Positions 35,441 to 43,489 of a DNA stretch of 64,000 nt are shown piece after piece. How positions within the stretch are numbered: the stretch's first letter is position 1; every line of letters begins with the position of its first letter. The position numbers and the translations under genes are program-made. Source of the stretch: Deltaproteobacteria bacterium (GTDB taxonomy: Bacteria > Myxococcota_A > UBA9042 > DTJE01); the NCBI GenBank assembly GCA_029555025.1, contig JAKPTZ010000045.1:62001-126000 (forward strand). The letters run 5' to 3'. Below the pieces are notes generated by a model, which was not told the origin of the DNA, did not search any database, and was given only the letters and a program-made list of their open reading frames with translations.

Positions 35441-35534
35441 CATTCCTCCGGAAAACGGTCGGCATCCGGGGCCCGCGTGCCGACCAGGGCATCAAAACGA
35501 CGCGAAGGATGCGCCAAAGCGCTGTTGAAGTCAA

Positions 35535-36986
35535 TCATTCTGGCAACTTCCGCAGACCTTCGACCATCCGATCCACGACACCCCGAAGGCCGTCCATCGC
35601 GCCCGCCGCAACGCGCGCAACCGAATCAAGGTATAAACCGTGCAGGGGATCGATTCCGCCGGCTTCACAACTTCCCGCAGCATCCTCGCCACACAGTGCC
35701 TCGACCGCGGAAACCGTTCCCAGGGCGGCAAACCACGATGCGGCGACTGCCGGCAGCGCCCGGCCCGACGCCAGCAGTTCGACCGAGGCCGCCTCGAAGA
35801 ACGAGGCCGCCAGAAGCGGCCATCCCTTCCACGCAAGCGCGAACCCGCGAATCAGCATGGCAGCCGCGCTTGCCGCGACCGGACTGGCCGGAACCCCTGC
35901 GGACGCAACCCTGCAGGTATCCTCGGCGTCGAGAAGAGCCCGCCTTATCTGAACGGAAAGGTCGGTCGGGAGATCCGACATCGTGCAGCGATCCCCGGAC
36001 AACATTTCCGCCGACTCCGGATCCATCCGATCGAGCAGTCCCGGCTCCGCGACCGGCCCTTCGTCGTCGCGGATGCTGCCCTGTATCGCGAGGAAATCGA
36101 GCCACCCACCTCCAGTATCCCCGATGACCTGGAATTCCCAGACCGGAACCGGCGGTGTCAGAACCAGACGCTCGATCGCCAGGATCCCTGCCGGAACGCT
36201 TCCCGGAACGGCCGTCCGTCCCGAGTCGCCCGAAAGAAATACGAAGCGGCCAAGCTCCGTTCTGTCATCCGAGGAAAGGTGGATTGGAACCCCCTCGAAC
36301 GTACTGCCGATCACGCCCGACAGCTTCTCCCCCGAAGAGATGAACTTCGTGGCCGCCATTGCCGGGAAAGACCAGACGTCCCGCACCGCTATCGACACGC
36401 CGCGTGGAAGCACCTGGCCGTATGAATAGACCACGTCCGCAGCCCCGTCACCCGACACGTCCCTCACGGACATTCCAATGGAATACCCGGAACGGCTCAG
36501 GTACCAGCCGAACGCGCAGGGGCGGCCGGCCGAAAGTCCCCCCGAAGGCGTGACGAGAACGCCATGCAGTGTTCCGATGGCGAAACCTACGGAATCCGAC
36601 TCCATGTCAACCATCACGACCAGGTTCCTTGCCAGATGACCGGATACAGGGGCCTGACGCGCCTTGCGGTAAATCGTGATGCGTGACGGGATCCACTCGA
36701 AAGACTCGCAGGAAAGGTTCCGAAGCCCGCTCAGCGGACATCGCCTTGAATCGGAAAAACCGGACACGCTGAACCTGAATGCGGACGAGTCCTGTTCAAC
36801 CCCCGATATGTCAAGCCCGAACACCGAACCGGCAATCCGCCTTGCGAGATCCAGATCGACTTCAACCGGCGCTCCGACCTGGGCCTGCTCCGAATCGGCC
36901 GAAGCGGGAAAGACCGGCGCCGGAAGTACCATGAATGCCAGTGCCAGCGCGACCGGCATCAACGAGCGGACTCCATGCCCGTGCAT
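35535..36986 (-). CDS. Exported protein of unknown function
   Basis: 483 residues from the ATG at 36986 (a TTG at 36992 overlaps the upstream stop). A signal peptide ends near PAPVFPASADS. The central region has beta-rich sequence with one FG-GAP-like calcium loop, DVSGDGAADVVYSYG. The C-terminal ~120 residues are Ala-rich and helical. Six to eight scattered cysteines suit an oxidising compartment. It starts immediately after the propeller-like lipoprotein gene, so the two are probably co-expressed. No catalytic motif was recognised. Confidence 0.7.
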   Translation of the reverse strand: MHGHGVRSLMPVALALAFMVLPAPVFPASADSEQAQVGAPVEVDLDLARRIAGSVFGLDISGVEQDSSAFRFSVSGFSDSRRCPLSGLRNLSCESFEWIPSRITIYRKARQAPVSGHLARNLVVMVDMESDSVGFAIGTLHGVLVTPSGGLSAGRPCAFGWYLSRSGYSIGMSVRDVSGDGAADVVYSYGQVLPRGVSIAVRDVWSFPAMAATKFISSGEKLSGVIGSTFEGVPIHLSSDDRTELGRFVFLSGDSGRTAVPGSVPAGILAIERLVLTPPVPVWEFQVIGDTGGGWLDFLAIQGSIRDDEGPVAEPGLLDRMDPESAEMLSGDRCTMSDLPTDLSVQIRRALLDAEDTCRVASAGVPASPVAASAAAMLIRGFALAWKGWPLLAASFFEAASVELLASGRALPAVAASWFAALGTVSAVEALCGEDAAGSCEAGGIDPLHGLYLDSVARVAAGAMDGLRGVVDRMVEGLRKLPE

Positions 36987-36988
36987 AT

Positions 36989-39016
36989 TCAATCAGATCC
37001 CCCGTCATTCCGGGTGAAGATGGCCGCCGTTCCGCGGGAACCAGCGATGAAAAGCCTGCCACCCGCCGAATCGGCCCCATCCGCCGCGAGAAACACCTTG
37101 AAGGTACCTGACTCGACGCGCCTGGCCGAATCCCCGTCAAACCGCACGACCCGGCCAGCCCAGCCCACCGCATAGACTTCAGGACCGTCACCGCGATTAA
37201 TCGCGCCCAGACCGTAAAGAAACGATGCCGGCTCCTGATAGACCGTATCGCACCGGATCGTGTCGCAAACCAGCATCATGCCGTTGTCGCCGGCCGCCAG
37301 AACGCGACCGCCCGGCATGGGCAGCAGATCCCTGATGAAAGACCTCGTGAACGTGACGACGTCCTCGAAAACCTGTCCTTCGTCGCTTCCGGAAGGCAGC
37401 AGCGAAAGGGTACCGTTCGCTCCGGCCACCCAGATTCCCGCTTCGTTACGGCACACCGAAGCAAGCCTGACCGCAACCTGGCCGACGAACGTCACCGACA
37501 TTGCTGAATCCATCCTGAACACCGAGCCGTCGGCACCGGCAATGACCCAGCCGTCGGCGGACGCATGCACGTCAACCAAATCTTCAACGGTGAAACCGGG
37601 GATTCGGGAAACGTATCGGGTACCGTCGGAATCGGTCGCCCCGATTGCAAGCACCAGACCGCCGTCGCCGACCGCGATGCCGCCGTCAACCGATCGGATG
37701 GCCTGATCAAGTCCGCTTTCCAGCAGACTGAACCGGCCACGGTCGTATTCAAGCATCAGCCCGTCGTCCCCGACAAAAATCGCGACGTCATCATCAGCGC
37801 CCGACGACTTTTCAACCCAGACGCCGCGAAGATCCGAAACAGGCCCGGCCGCGACGTCCACAAAGCCTTCGAGTTCAGCGTCGAGACCGGCGATTGAGGA
37901 TCGCAGCCCGCCGGCCACGATCGCGCCGCCGGGACCGACAGCGACCGACCTGAAGTCGGCCAGGGTCGTGGCCGGCCCGATAACGGTGGCAGTCTTCCAG
38001 TAAACCCCGTCGTAATGAATGATTACGCCCGAATCGCCGACAACCCAGACATCATCGCTGTCGAACCCGCCGACCGAAAACAGATCGCGCTGGGGGTCAT
38101 GCCCATCGTTTGAAAGCTGCTGCTGCCAGTAAAGATCCCCTGGCCGCTTCATGACTATGGTTCCCAGGGTCCCGACCGCAAACATGGTTCCGTCACCCGA
38201 CCTCCAGATCGACTTCATGGAGGATCTGGTGCCGGCGATCTGGCTGGACAGCCAGTCGGTTCCGGAAAGCTCGAAAAGGGATCCGAAGGCGCCGACAACC
38301 CACGTACCCCCGTTCACGGACGAGTACACGTCGAAAAGATCCCATGCGACGCCTGAATCCTGGACATCCCACTGGTCTTCAAGCCAGTGGACTATTGTGC
38401 CGGAGTCGCCCACCGCGAAACACTCCCCCGCCACGGGACAGGATATTGCGTTCAAGGTGACGTCAACGGGGCACTCCATGTCCAGCCATCGTCCGTCCAC
38501 GAACTTCAGGACGGTTCCATTCTCCCCGACGACCAGGATGGCGCCCTCAACACCTGTAACGCCATGAAAATCAACATTAACCGGAGGTCTCGGCCCGGGC
38601 ACGAACTGACCGTTCCTTCGTACCAGCACAAGCCCGCCGCGCCCTACGGCCCAGACCTCGCCGCCGGCCGAGGCCCATATGGCCAGGATATCGCCTGCGT
38701 CGCGAAGATCCATGACGGAAAAATCGCCCGCGTTCACCAGGTCCTCGCCGGGCACATCGACGGTCTCTGTAATGCCGTCCTCAACGGCATCCAGCTCGAT
38801 GCCCGAATCCGCCGGATCGGTCACTTCGGAATCGGTTCCGGGATCATCCTGCAACAAGTCGGCGACCTCCGTCGTCGAATCAACCTGATGCACGTCCTGA
38901 AGGGAATCGCGTGCGATGTCGGCGCCTGGGTCGTCGGCCTGCCCGCAGCCCGCGACAAACGCGAAGATCAGCCCTGGAATCGACGGCCAGAACCTGCTTT
39001 TGGGTCGGAAATGCAT
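36989..39016 (-). CDS. Beta-propeller-like surface lipoprotein
   Basis: 675 residues from the ATG at 39016, chosen because it opens a lipoprotein signal peptide (lipobox FAFVAGCGQ). About 80 Asp/Glu/Val-rich linker residues follow. The rest is built of repeats of the type 'VWAVGDSGxIxHxxxxxW' (EVWAVGRGGLVLV, CFAVGDSGTIVHW, VWVVGDSGVIIHYDG, MFAVGTLGTIVMK, VYAVGWAGRVVRF), about a dozen in all. This is the Ycf48/BNR-like blade pattern, so one or two beta-propellers are likely. It is divergent from the cobalamin-riboswitch gene. Ligand unknown. Confidence 0.78.
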   Translation of the reverse strand: MHFRPKSRFWPSIPGLIFAFVAGCGQADDPGADIARDSLQDVHQVDSTTEVADLLQDDPGTDSEVTDPADSGIELDAVEDGITETVDVPGEDLVNAGDFSVMDLRDAGDILAIWASAGGEVWAVGRGGLVLVRRNGQFVPGPRPPVNVDFHGVTGVEGAILVVGENGTVLKFVDGRWLDMECPVDVTLNAISCPVAGECFAVGDSGTIVHWLEDQWDVQDSGVAWDLFDVYSSVNGGTWVVGAFGSLFELSGTDWLSSQIAGTRSSMKSIWRSGDGTMFAVGTLGTIVMKRPGDLYWQQQLSNDGHDPQRDLFSVGGFDSDDVWVVGDSGVIIHYDGVYWKTATVIGPATTLADFRSVAVGPGGAIVAGGLRSSIAGLDAELEGFVDVAAGPVSDLRGVWVEKSSGADDDVAIFVGDDGLMLEYDRGRFSLLESGLDQAIRSVDGGIAVGDGGLVLAIGATDSDGTRYVSRIPGFTVEDLVDVHASADGWVIAGADGSVFRMDSAMSVTFVGQVAVRLASVCRNEAGIWVAGANGTLSLLPSGSDEGQVFEDVVTFTRSFIRDLLPMPGGRVLAAGDNGMMLVCDTIRCDTVYQEPASFLYGLGAINRGDGPEVYAVGWAGRVVRFDGDSARRVESGTFKVFLAADGADSAGGRLFIAGSRGTAAIFTRNDGGSD

Positions 39017-39124
39017 CACATACCCCGACGGATCGCTTACGACCCGGAATAATACCAGATGACCGGACAAAATCTTCAGAATCCACTATCGATATCGAAC
39101 ACGCGCAAGTTTCGCGACGGCGAT

Positions 39125-39308
39125 CCTGGCGGTTGACTGGCGCCTTCATTCGGGATAACAATGCCCCGGGGACGCGATGCAGGAAACCGGTGAGATGCCG
39201 GTACTGCCGCCGCAACTGTAACCGGGAACGAAACCGGCAAACCACGGGCACCTGGTGCCTGGAAGGGTCGGTGGAGGCCATACCCGGAAGTCAGGACACT
39301 GACCGCGT
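39125..39308 (+). promoter_or_regulatory. Cobalamin (B12) riboswitch
   Basis: The conserved core is readable: GGTGAGATGCCGG at 39189-39201, the B12-box CCGCAACTGTAACCGGG around 39210-39226, the paired CACGGGCACC/GGTGCCTGGAAGG region, and the 3' element ACCCGGAAGTCAGGACACTG at 39282-39301. The order and spacing match class I adenosylcobalamin riboswitches. Exact ends are estimated. It lies about 120 bases before the lipoprotein gene starting at 39430, on the same strand. Confidence 0.93.
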
Positions 39309-39398
39309 CCATTTGGCACCAGTCGTTTCGAGCGGAAACGGACGGGCTCTGCCTAACCGGCCTCTTATCCACACACAGGTCGGGGGATCAGGCCCCTG

Positions 39399-39425
39399 TT
39401 TCCATTCCCGGAAGGGAAATGGAGG
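39399..39425 (+). promoter_or_regulatory. Hairpin that can hide the ribosome-binding site
   Basis: TTCCATTCCC can pair with GGGAAATGGAG (one bulged A) around a GGAA-like loop. The right arm includes most of the GGAGGA ribosome-binding site of the gene at 39430. It is the probable expression platform of the upstream cobalamin riboswitch, acting on translation initiation. Confidence 0.6.
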
Positions 39426-39429
39426 AACC

Positions 39430-40971
39430 ATGTTCAAGTTCGAGGGAACCCTGCTCATGCCAGTCTGCGTGCTGGCCTTGTATGCGATCGCATGCTCCGG
39501 GGATGACCGCCCGCAATCCGACGTTATTGAGGACGGCGAGGTCGCGAACGACATAGTCGACGACGGGCAGACCGCGGACATGCCGATTGATTCGACGGGC
39601 GGCCAGCCTCTTGAAATCGGCCCGCATTCCGGTCTGCCGATCGCCGGCGAATGGTTCGACGACTGGGATGCCCGCCACTCGATTACTTCCTCAAGATGGA
39701 TTCAATCCTCGGATTTCGGGACATCCACCTTCGAAATCATCGAGTTCGACAAGGAGAATCGCTCCGTTGTCGCCAGGAACGCCGATTCGAACCAGTTCTC
39801 GCCCGGCCTGTTCAGCAGGTTCGACTGGACTGAAAAGGATGGGCGCGTTTATTACTGCAACACCCGATTCGATGCCGCGACCGCGCAGGAGGCCGCCGGC
39901 GAGGCCCCGGCGGACGGGGCCGATCCCGAAAACGGTGGATGCGTCTCATTCGCATGGAGCAGACTGAATCAGGTGCCTTCATGGGACTTCCTTGGCGTCT
40001 TCAAGGATGAGTGGGGAACCTCGCACACGATCCGGCCAGATGGATGGAGCCAGGATTTCGAGGGTCAGGAAAGCCTGTTCAGAATCATCTCCGTCAACGC
40101 CGAAAAGGGATACCTGATCGCCGAAAACGACGGGGAAAACCAGTTCAGTCCGGGGCTGTTCAGCAGGATGGACTGGGTGACGTTCATGGACAGGCTGTAC
40201 TTCTGCCATACACGCTTCGATGCGCCGACAGCCGCCGACGCCGAAGCATCGCCCGCACCCGAGAGAAAGCATCCCGATCAGTCCGGGTGCCAGGGCTTTG
40301 CCTGGACAGCCCTTGATCCGCTTGCGGAGCCGATGGCCGAAATCATCGACGCGCCCGGCGACACCGGACAGGGAACCGGCGATGCCGCCAAGGCGGTTAA
40401 CGGGGTGCGGGGCGGGGGGCGCGATGCCGGGGGCTCGGACGTCTTCTCCGTCGGATTCGACCTTGACGCGAACGGGTACCTTGTAATTGGAATCAAGGAC
40501 AGGTCGATCAAGGACGGGCCGGGCAGCGACTTCGCAATCTTCGAAAACGTATTTTCCCTCGGGGACGGCGGAATGTTCATGGATCCCGCCGTGGTTCTGC
40601 TTTCGCGCGACGGGCTGACATGGGTTCCGTACCCGTTCGATTACACTGCCGATGACGAGAATGCCTATTCGAAAAGACCGTCCGACTGGGATGGATTCGC
40701 CGGGGTCACGCCCGTCATGCTCAACGAGGAAACGAACGACGTCAATCCGTTCGACCAGGCCGCGGCGGGCGGCGACCACTTCGATCTGGCCAATCTTGAC
40801 CCTGGCGACCCCGAAGCCGCGGCAATCCGGAAGTACGGCTTCAGGATCCTGAAGATCATCCCGGCCGCCATCGTCCTGAACCCCGATACCGGCGAGGCCT
40901 TCGTTCGCGACCCGATGTCGAACGGGCCCGACATTGATGGAGTCTGGGCTCGCAACCTGCTGGCGGACTGA
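39430..40971 (+). CDS. Riboswitch-controlled surface lipoprotein with duplicated domain
   Basis: 513 residues. The ATG at 39430 has GGAGGA upstream. The lipobox is LYAIAC (C22), followed by an Asp-rich linker to about residue 60. Two homologous ~105-residue repeats follow (about 72-178 and 187-296). Each contains NQFSPGLFSR-x-DW and a pair of cysteines (C143/C171; C259/C287). The C-terminal ~200 residues contain IKDGPGSDFAIFENVF and a tail ending in predicted beta structure, a pattern I associate with surface proteins found in cobalamin-regulated loci. With the B12 riboswitch upstream, capture of cobalamin or a precursor at the cell surface is the working hypothesis. No btuB, btuF or TonB gene is adjacent. 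Confidence 0.85.
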   Translation: MFKFEGTLLMPVCVLALYAIACSGDDRPQSDVIEDGEVANDIVDDGQTADMPIDSTGGQPLEIGPHSGLPIAGEWFDDWDARHSITSSRWIQSSDFGTSTFEIIEFDKENRSVVARNADSNQFSPGLFSRFDWTEKDGRVYYCNTRFDAATAQEAAGEAPADGADPENGGCVSFAWSRLNQVPSWDFLGVFKDEWGTSHTIRPDGWSQDFEGQESLFRIISVNAEKGYLIAENDGENQFSPGLFSRMDWVTFMDRLYFCHTRFDAPTAADAEASPAPERKHPDQSGCQGFAWTALDPLAEPMAEIIDAPGDTGQGTGDAAKAVNGVRGGGRDAGGSDVFSVGFDLDANGYLVIGIKDRSIKDGPGSDFAIFENVFSLGDGGMFMDPAVVLLSRDGLTWVPYPFDYTADDENAYSKRPSDWDGFAGVTPVMLNEETNDVNPFDQAAAGGDHFDLANLDPGDPEAAAIRKYGFRILKIIPAAIVLNPDTGEAFVRDPMSNGPDIDGVWARNLLAD

Positions 40972-40986
40972 TCCCCTGGCACCTGC

Positions 40987-41952
40987 CTACCACAGCTGAT
41001 CGGCAATCTCCGACTCGATTGCTTCCTCGACATCATCCGGCACTTCCGGCATCAGATCCAGGCCGGTCTTCTGCTCAATCCAGTCAACACTGACAAGGAA
41101 TTCGGTCAGCGGCTCGCTTCCATCGACATCCTGCGGAACAATGAATGCAAGCACACGGGGCCGGTGCCACGGCCGAATGCCCCGCTTCGGGGCGACCGCC
41201 CGATCCGAGTATTCGTGTACCGTCATCCTTGAATCGAACGGGGCCTCGTCGATCACAACCTTGAAGAAAGCGTCAGGAATGTCGATGCCGGCCTCGCCGT
41301 TCCCGAGGTAAGTCCTTTCGTCGTCGAAAACCGGACCGGTTATGACCCACACTTCCTCCAGCTTCTGCGACCACTTCCCGGCTTCCATCTCTTCCAGTTT
41401 TCGCCAGGTTTCCCTGTTCAGCGCCGGCTTCTGGGGAGTGACGTTGCTCATCAGGAACGTCTCGAGCTGGGCCTCCCGGCCGTAACGGCTGGCAATGGCA
41501 TGATTCGGGGCCATGTGTCCGCGATCATAACCGGTGCCTGTGTAGTCGCGGTGGGCGACACGCGCCCTGGTTCTGTCATCCGTGGCAAAGCCGCGGGGAC
41601 GCGGGAAACGATCCGGAAGACGCGCGGCATCGACCCTGTAGGCAACCCAGACCGGCCCCTTCCGGTATTCCGAATAGCCTGCGTCAAACCCCAAGTTGTC
41701 AAGAAGCTCGTACCGGGCATCGTCTTTCGTGACAAGGGGAAATCCACCATAAGTCTGCCAGCGCCGATCCCTTTCGACATGGGTATCGACGCCGCCGGCG
41801 GCCGACGGATCTGGAACGCGGACTATCGTCTCCCCGGAAGACGCCTTCTCATGATGGTCGGCCGGTCCGCCGGCATGGGATCCGGCAAGGCCGATATACA
41901 TGACGCCGACGAAGACGGCAAGAACCGGCGCTATTCCCGAAAATGTCCTCAT
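40987..41952 (-). CDS. Exported DNA/RNA non-specific endonuclease
   Basis: 321 residues from the ATG at 41952, which opens a signal peptide (MRTFSGIAPVLAVFVGVMYI); an upstream in-frame start would add 80 residues covering the divergent promoter region. The beta-beta-alpha-metal nuclease motif is DYTGTGYDRGHMAPNHAI with catalytic His in DRGH, followed by FLMSNVTPQKPALNRETWRKLE (metal-binding Asn) and EVWVITGPVF. This is the NucA/EndA/Serratia nuclease family. An envelope or secreted nuclease for nutrient scavenging, or one partnering with DNA uptake, is plausible; the competence gene comEC lies 13 kb away. No immunity protein is seen. Confidence 0.9.
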   Translation of the reverse strand: MRTFSGIAPVLAVFVGVMYIGLAGSHAGGPADHHEKASSGETIVRVPDPSAAGGVDTHVERDRRWQTYGGFPLVTKDDARYELLDNLGFDAGYSEYRKGPVWVAYRVDAARLPDRFPRPRGFATDDRTRARVAHRDYTGTGYDRGHMAPNHAIASRYGREAQLETFLMSNVTPQKPALNRETWRKLEEMEAGKWSQKLEEVWVITGPVFDDERTYLGNGEAGIDIPDAFFKVVIDEAPFDSRMTVHEYSDRAVAPKRGIRPWHRPRVLAFIVPQDVDGSEPLTEFLVSVDWIEQKTGLDLMPEVPDDVEEAIESEIADQLW

Positions 41953-42067
41953 GCGATGACCCCGGTTCCAGTACGAGGCGATTGTACAACGGTATCGATA
42001 TTCGGGCCGAATGCGCGGCGAACCTGCGGTTGTGCTAAGATCTCGAAGGCTGTCTTCAAGGCTTCCT

Positions 42068-43486
42068 GTGGCACGGATACTGCTTGTCAAGCCCAGGTTC
42101 ATGGGCCCAGAGTTCAGGTCGATAACGCACCCGATGGGGCTGATGTACGTGGCCGCCACGCTTCGACAGGCCGGCCATGAGCCGCGCATCATCGACTGCG
42201 CGGCAGACCCTTACGACTTCGATGGCCCGGCAAGGATTGCCGCAGACTGGCGGCCTGACTGCATCGGCCTGTCAATCATCGTTTCCGAGCTTGAACAGGC
42301 ATCAGGCATTATCGGTTCGATAAGGGCCCGCAGTCCGGAAATCCCGATCGTCCTCGGTGGCCCGTGGCCGTCGGCAAATCCGGCGGACGCGCTTATCATG
42401 CTCCAGGCTGACTTCGTCGTTGCCGGCGAGGGCGAACTGACCTTTCCGCTTCTGGTCGATGCAATTGAGAGGCGGCAGAACCCCTTTGTGACGGCGAAAT
42501 CCATCCCTGGCGTGGCCGCACGGATCGGCGACAGCGTCCAGGGCCCCTCGCCCGCCCCCCTGCCCGATCTCGACCGTCTGCCGCTTCCCGCCTGGGATCT
42601 GCTGGATCACGAACTTTACGCGCGGACGCTCTCCATGGCCGGGGTCGGGTGCAGACCCTACATGACCGTCGTAACTTCAAGGGGTTGCCCGTTCAGGTGC
42701 GCATATTGCCACCAGACCCAGGGCAAGCAGTTCCGGCGCAGGACGGCTCAATCGGTTGTCGATGAACTCGTCACCCTGAACCGAGACCATGGCTTTTCCG
42801 AATTCGAAATCGTTGACGACTGCTTCAATCTGGATCGCGAAAGAATGCATGCCATCCTTAACGGCATAATCGACGCGATCCCCGATGCCAGGCTGCATTT
42901 CCCGAACGGAGTGCGCGCCGACCACCTGGACGGGCGGGACATAAGGCTTCTTCGGCAGGCGGGAACCGTGTCGGCCTGCTTCGCGATTGAGACGGCGTCA
43001 CCGGATCTTCAGAAGGTCATCCGCAAGAACCTCGACATCGACAAGGCCCTTGACGCCATCCGTGCCGCCGTTGCCGAAGGCATCTATTCAACCGGGTTCT
43101 TCATGCTCGGACTGCCAGGCGAAACCGGCAGCCAGGCGATGGCCACCGTCGAGTTCGCCGCCCGTTCGCCCCTTCACAGGGCAATCTTCATGCTGACGAC
43201 TCCGTTTGCCGGAACGGAGCTGGCGGACATGGCCGCCCGGATCACCGGGACACCGATGACCCTGAACGCGGTTCGCGGCCTGAACTACTTCACCAGCAGC
43301 ATCAACATCTCGGCCATGACGGACGGTGAACTAAACAGTATCTTCAGATCTGCCTACCGAAGGTTCTACCTGAACCCGCGACGCATCCTTCGCGTCATTT
43401 CCCAGCACCCCAGGAAGCAGTCGCTTCCACGCTATGCCCTTATCATGATTGAAAAAATCATCCCGGGACGGAAAAGAACACGCTGA
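42068..43486 (+). CDS. B12-binding-domain radical SAM protein (first of tandem pair)
   Basis: 472 residues from a GTG at 42068 with AAGG upstream; an ATG at 42011 is possible but homology starts at VARILLVKP. The N-terminal Rossmann-type domain (THPMGLMYVAATLRQAGHEP ... IVLGGPWPSANP ... VVAGEGELTFP) is of the cobalamin-binding class without DxHxxG. The radical SAM core carries VTSRGCPFRCAYCHQ (CxxxCxxC) and FEIVDDCFNLDRERMHAIL. Such proteins usually do methylations or carbon-carbon rearrangements; the substrate is unknown. The C-terminal RRFYLNPRRILRVI is shared with the next gene, which begins four bases later. Confidence 0.92.
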   Translation: MARILLVKPRFMGPEFRSITHPMGLMYVAATLRQAGHEPRIIDCAADPYDFDGPARIAADWRPDCIGLSIIVSELEQASGIIGSIRARSPEIPIVLGGPWPSANPADALIMLQADFVVAGEGELTFPLLVDAIERRQNPFVTAKSIPGVAARIGDSVQGPSPAPLPDLDRLPLPAWDLLDHELYARTLSMAGVGCRPYMTVVTSRGCPFRCAYCHQTQGKQFRRRTAQSVVDELVTLNRDHGFSEFEIVDDCFNLDRERMHAILNGIIDAIPDARLHFPNGVRADHLDGRDIRLLRQAGTVSACFAIETASPDLQKVIRKNLDIDKALDAIRAAVAEGIYSTGFFMLGLPGETGSQAMATVEFAARSPLHRAIFMLTTPFAGTELADMAARITGTPMTLNAVRGLNYFTSSINISAMTDGELNSIFRSAYRRFYLNPRRILRVISQHPRKQSLPRYALIMIEKIIPGRKRTR

Positions 43487-43489
43487 CGC

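Noticed and set aside
38911-39429. In-frame extension upstream of the riboswitch-controlled lipoprotein
   Set aside because: It would translate the riboswitch. The ATG at 39430 has an RBS and starts a lipobox signal peptide.
40987-41952. Toxin-immunity (bacteriocin-like) nuclease
   Set aside because: It has a plain signal peptide and nuclease domain, no delivery domain and no adjacent small immunity gene.
41953-42192. N-terminal extension of the nuclease
   Set aside because: The extension overlaps the divergent radical SAM start region and lacks signal-peptide features; the ATG at 41952 begins a clean signal peptide.
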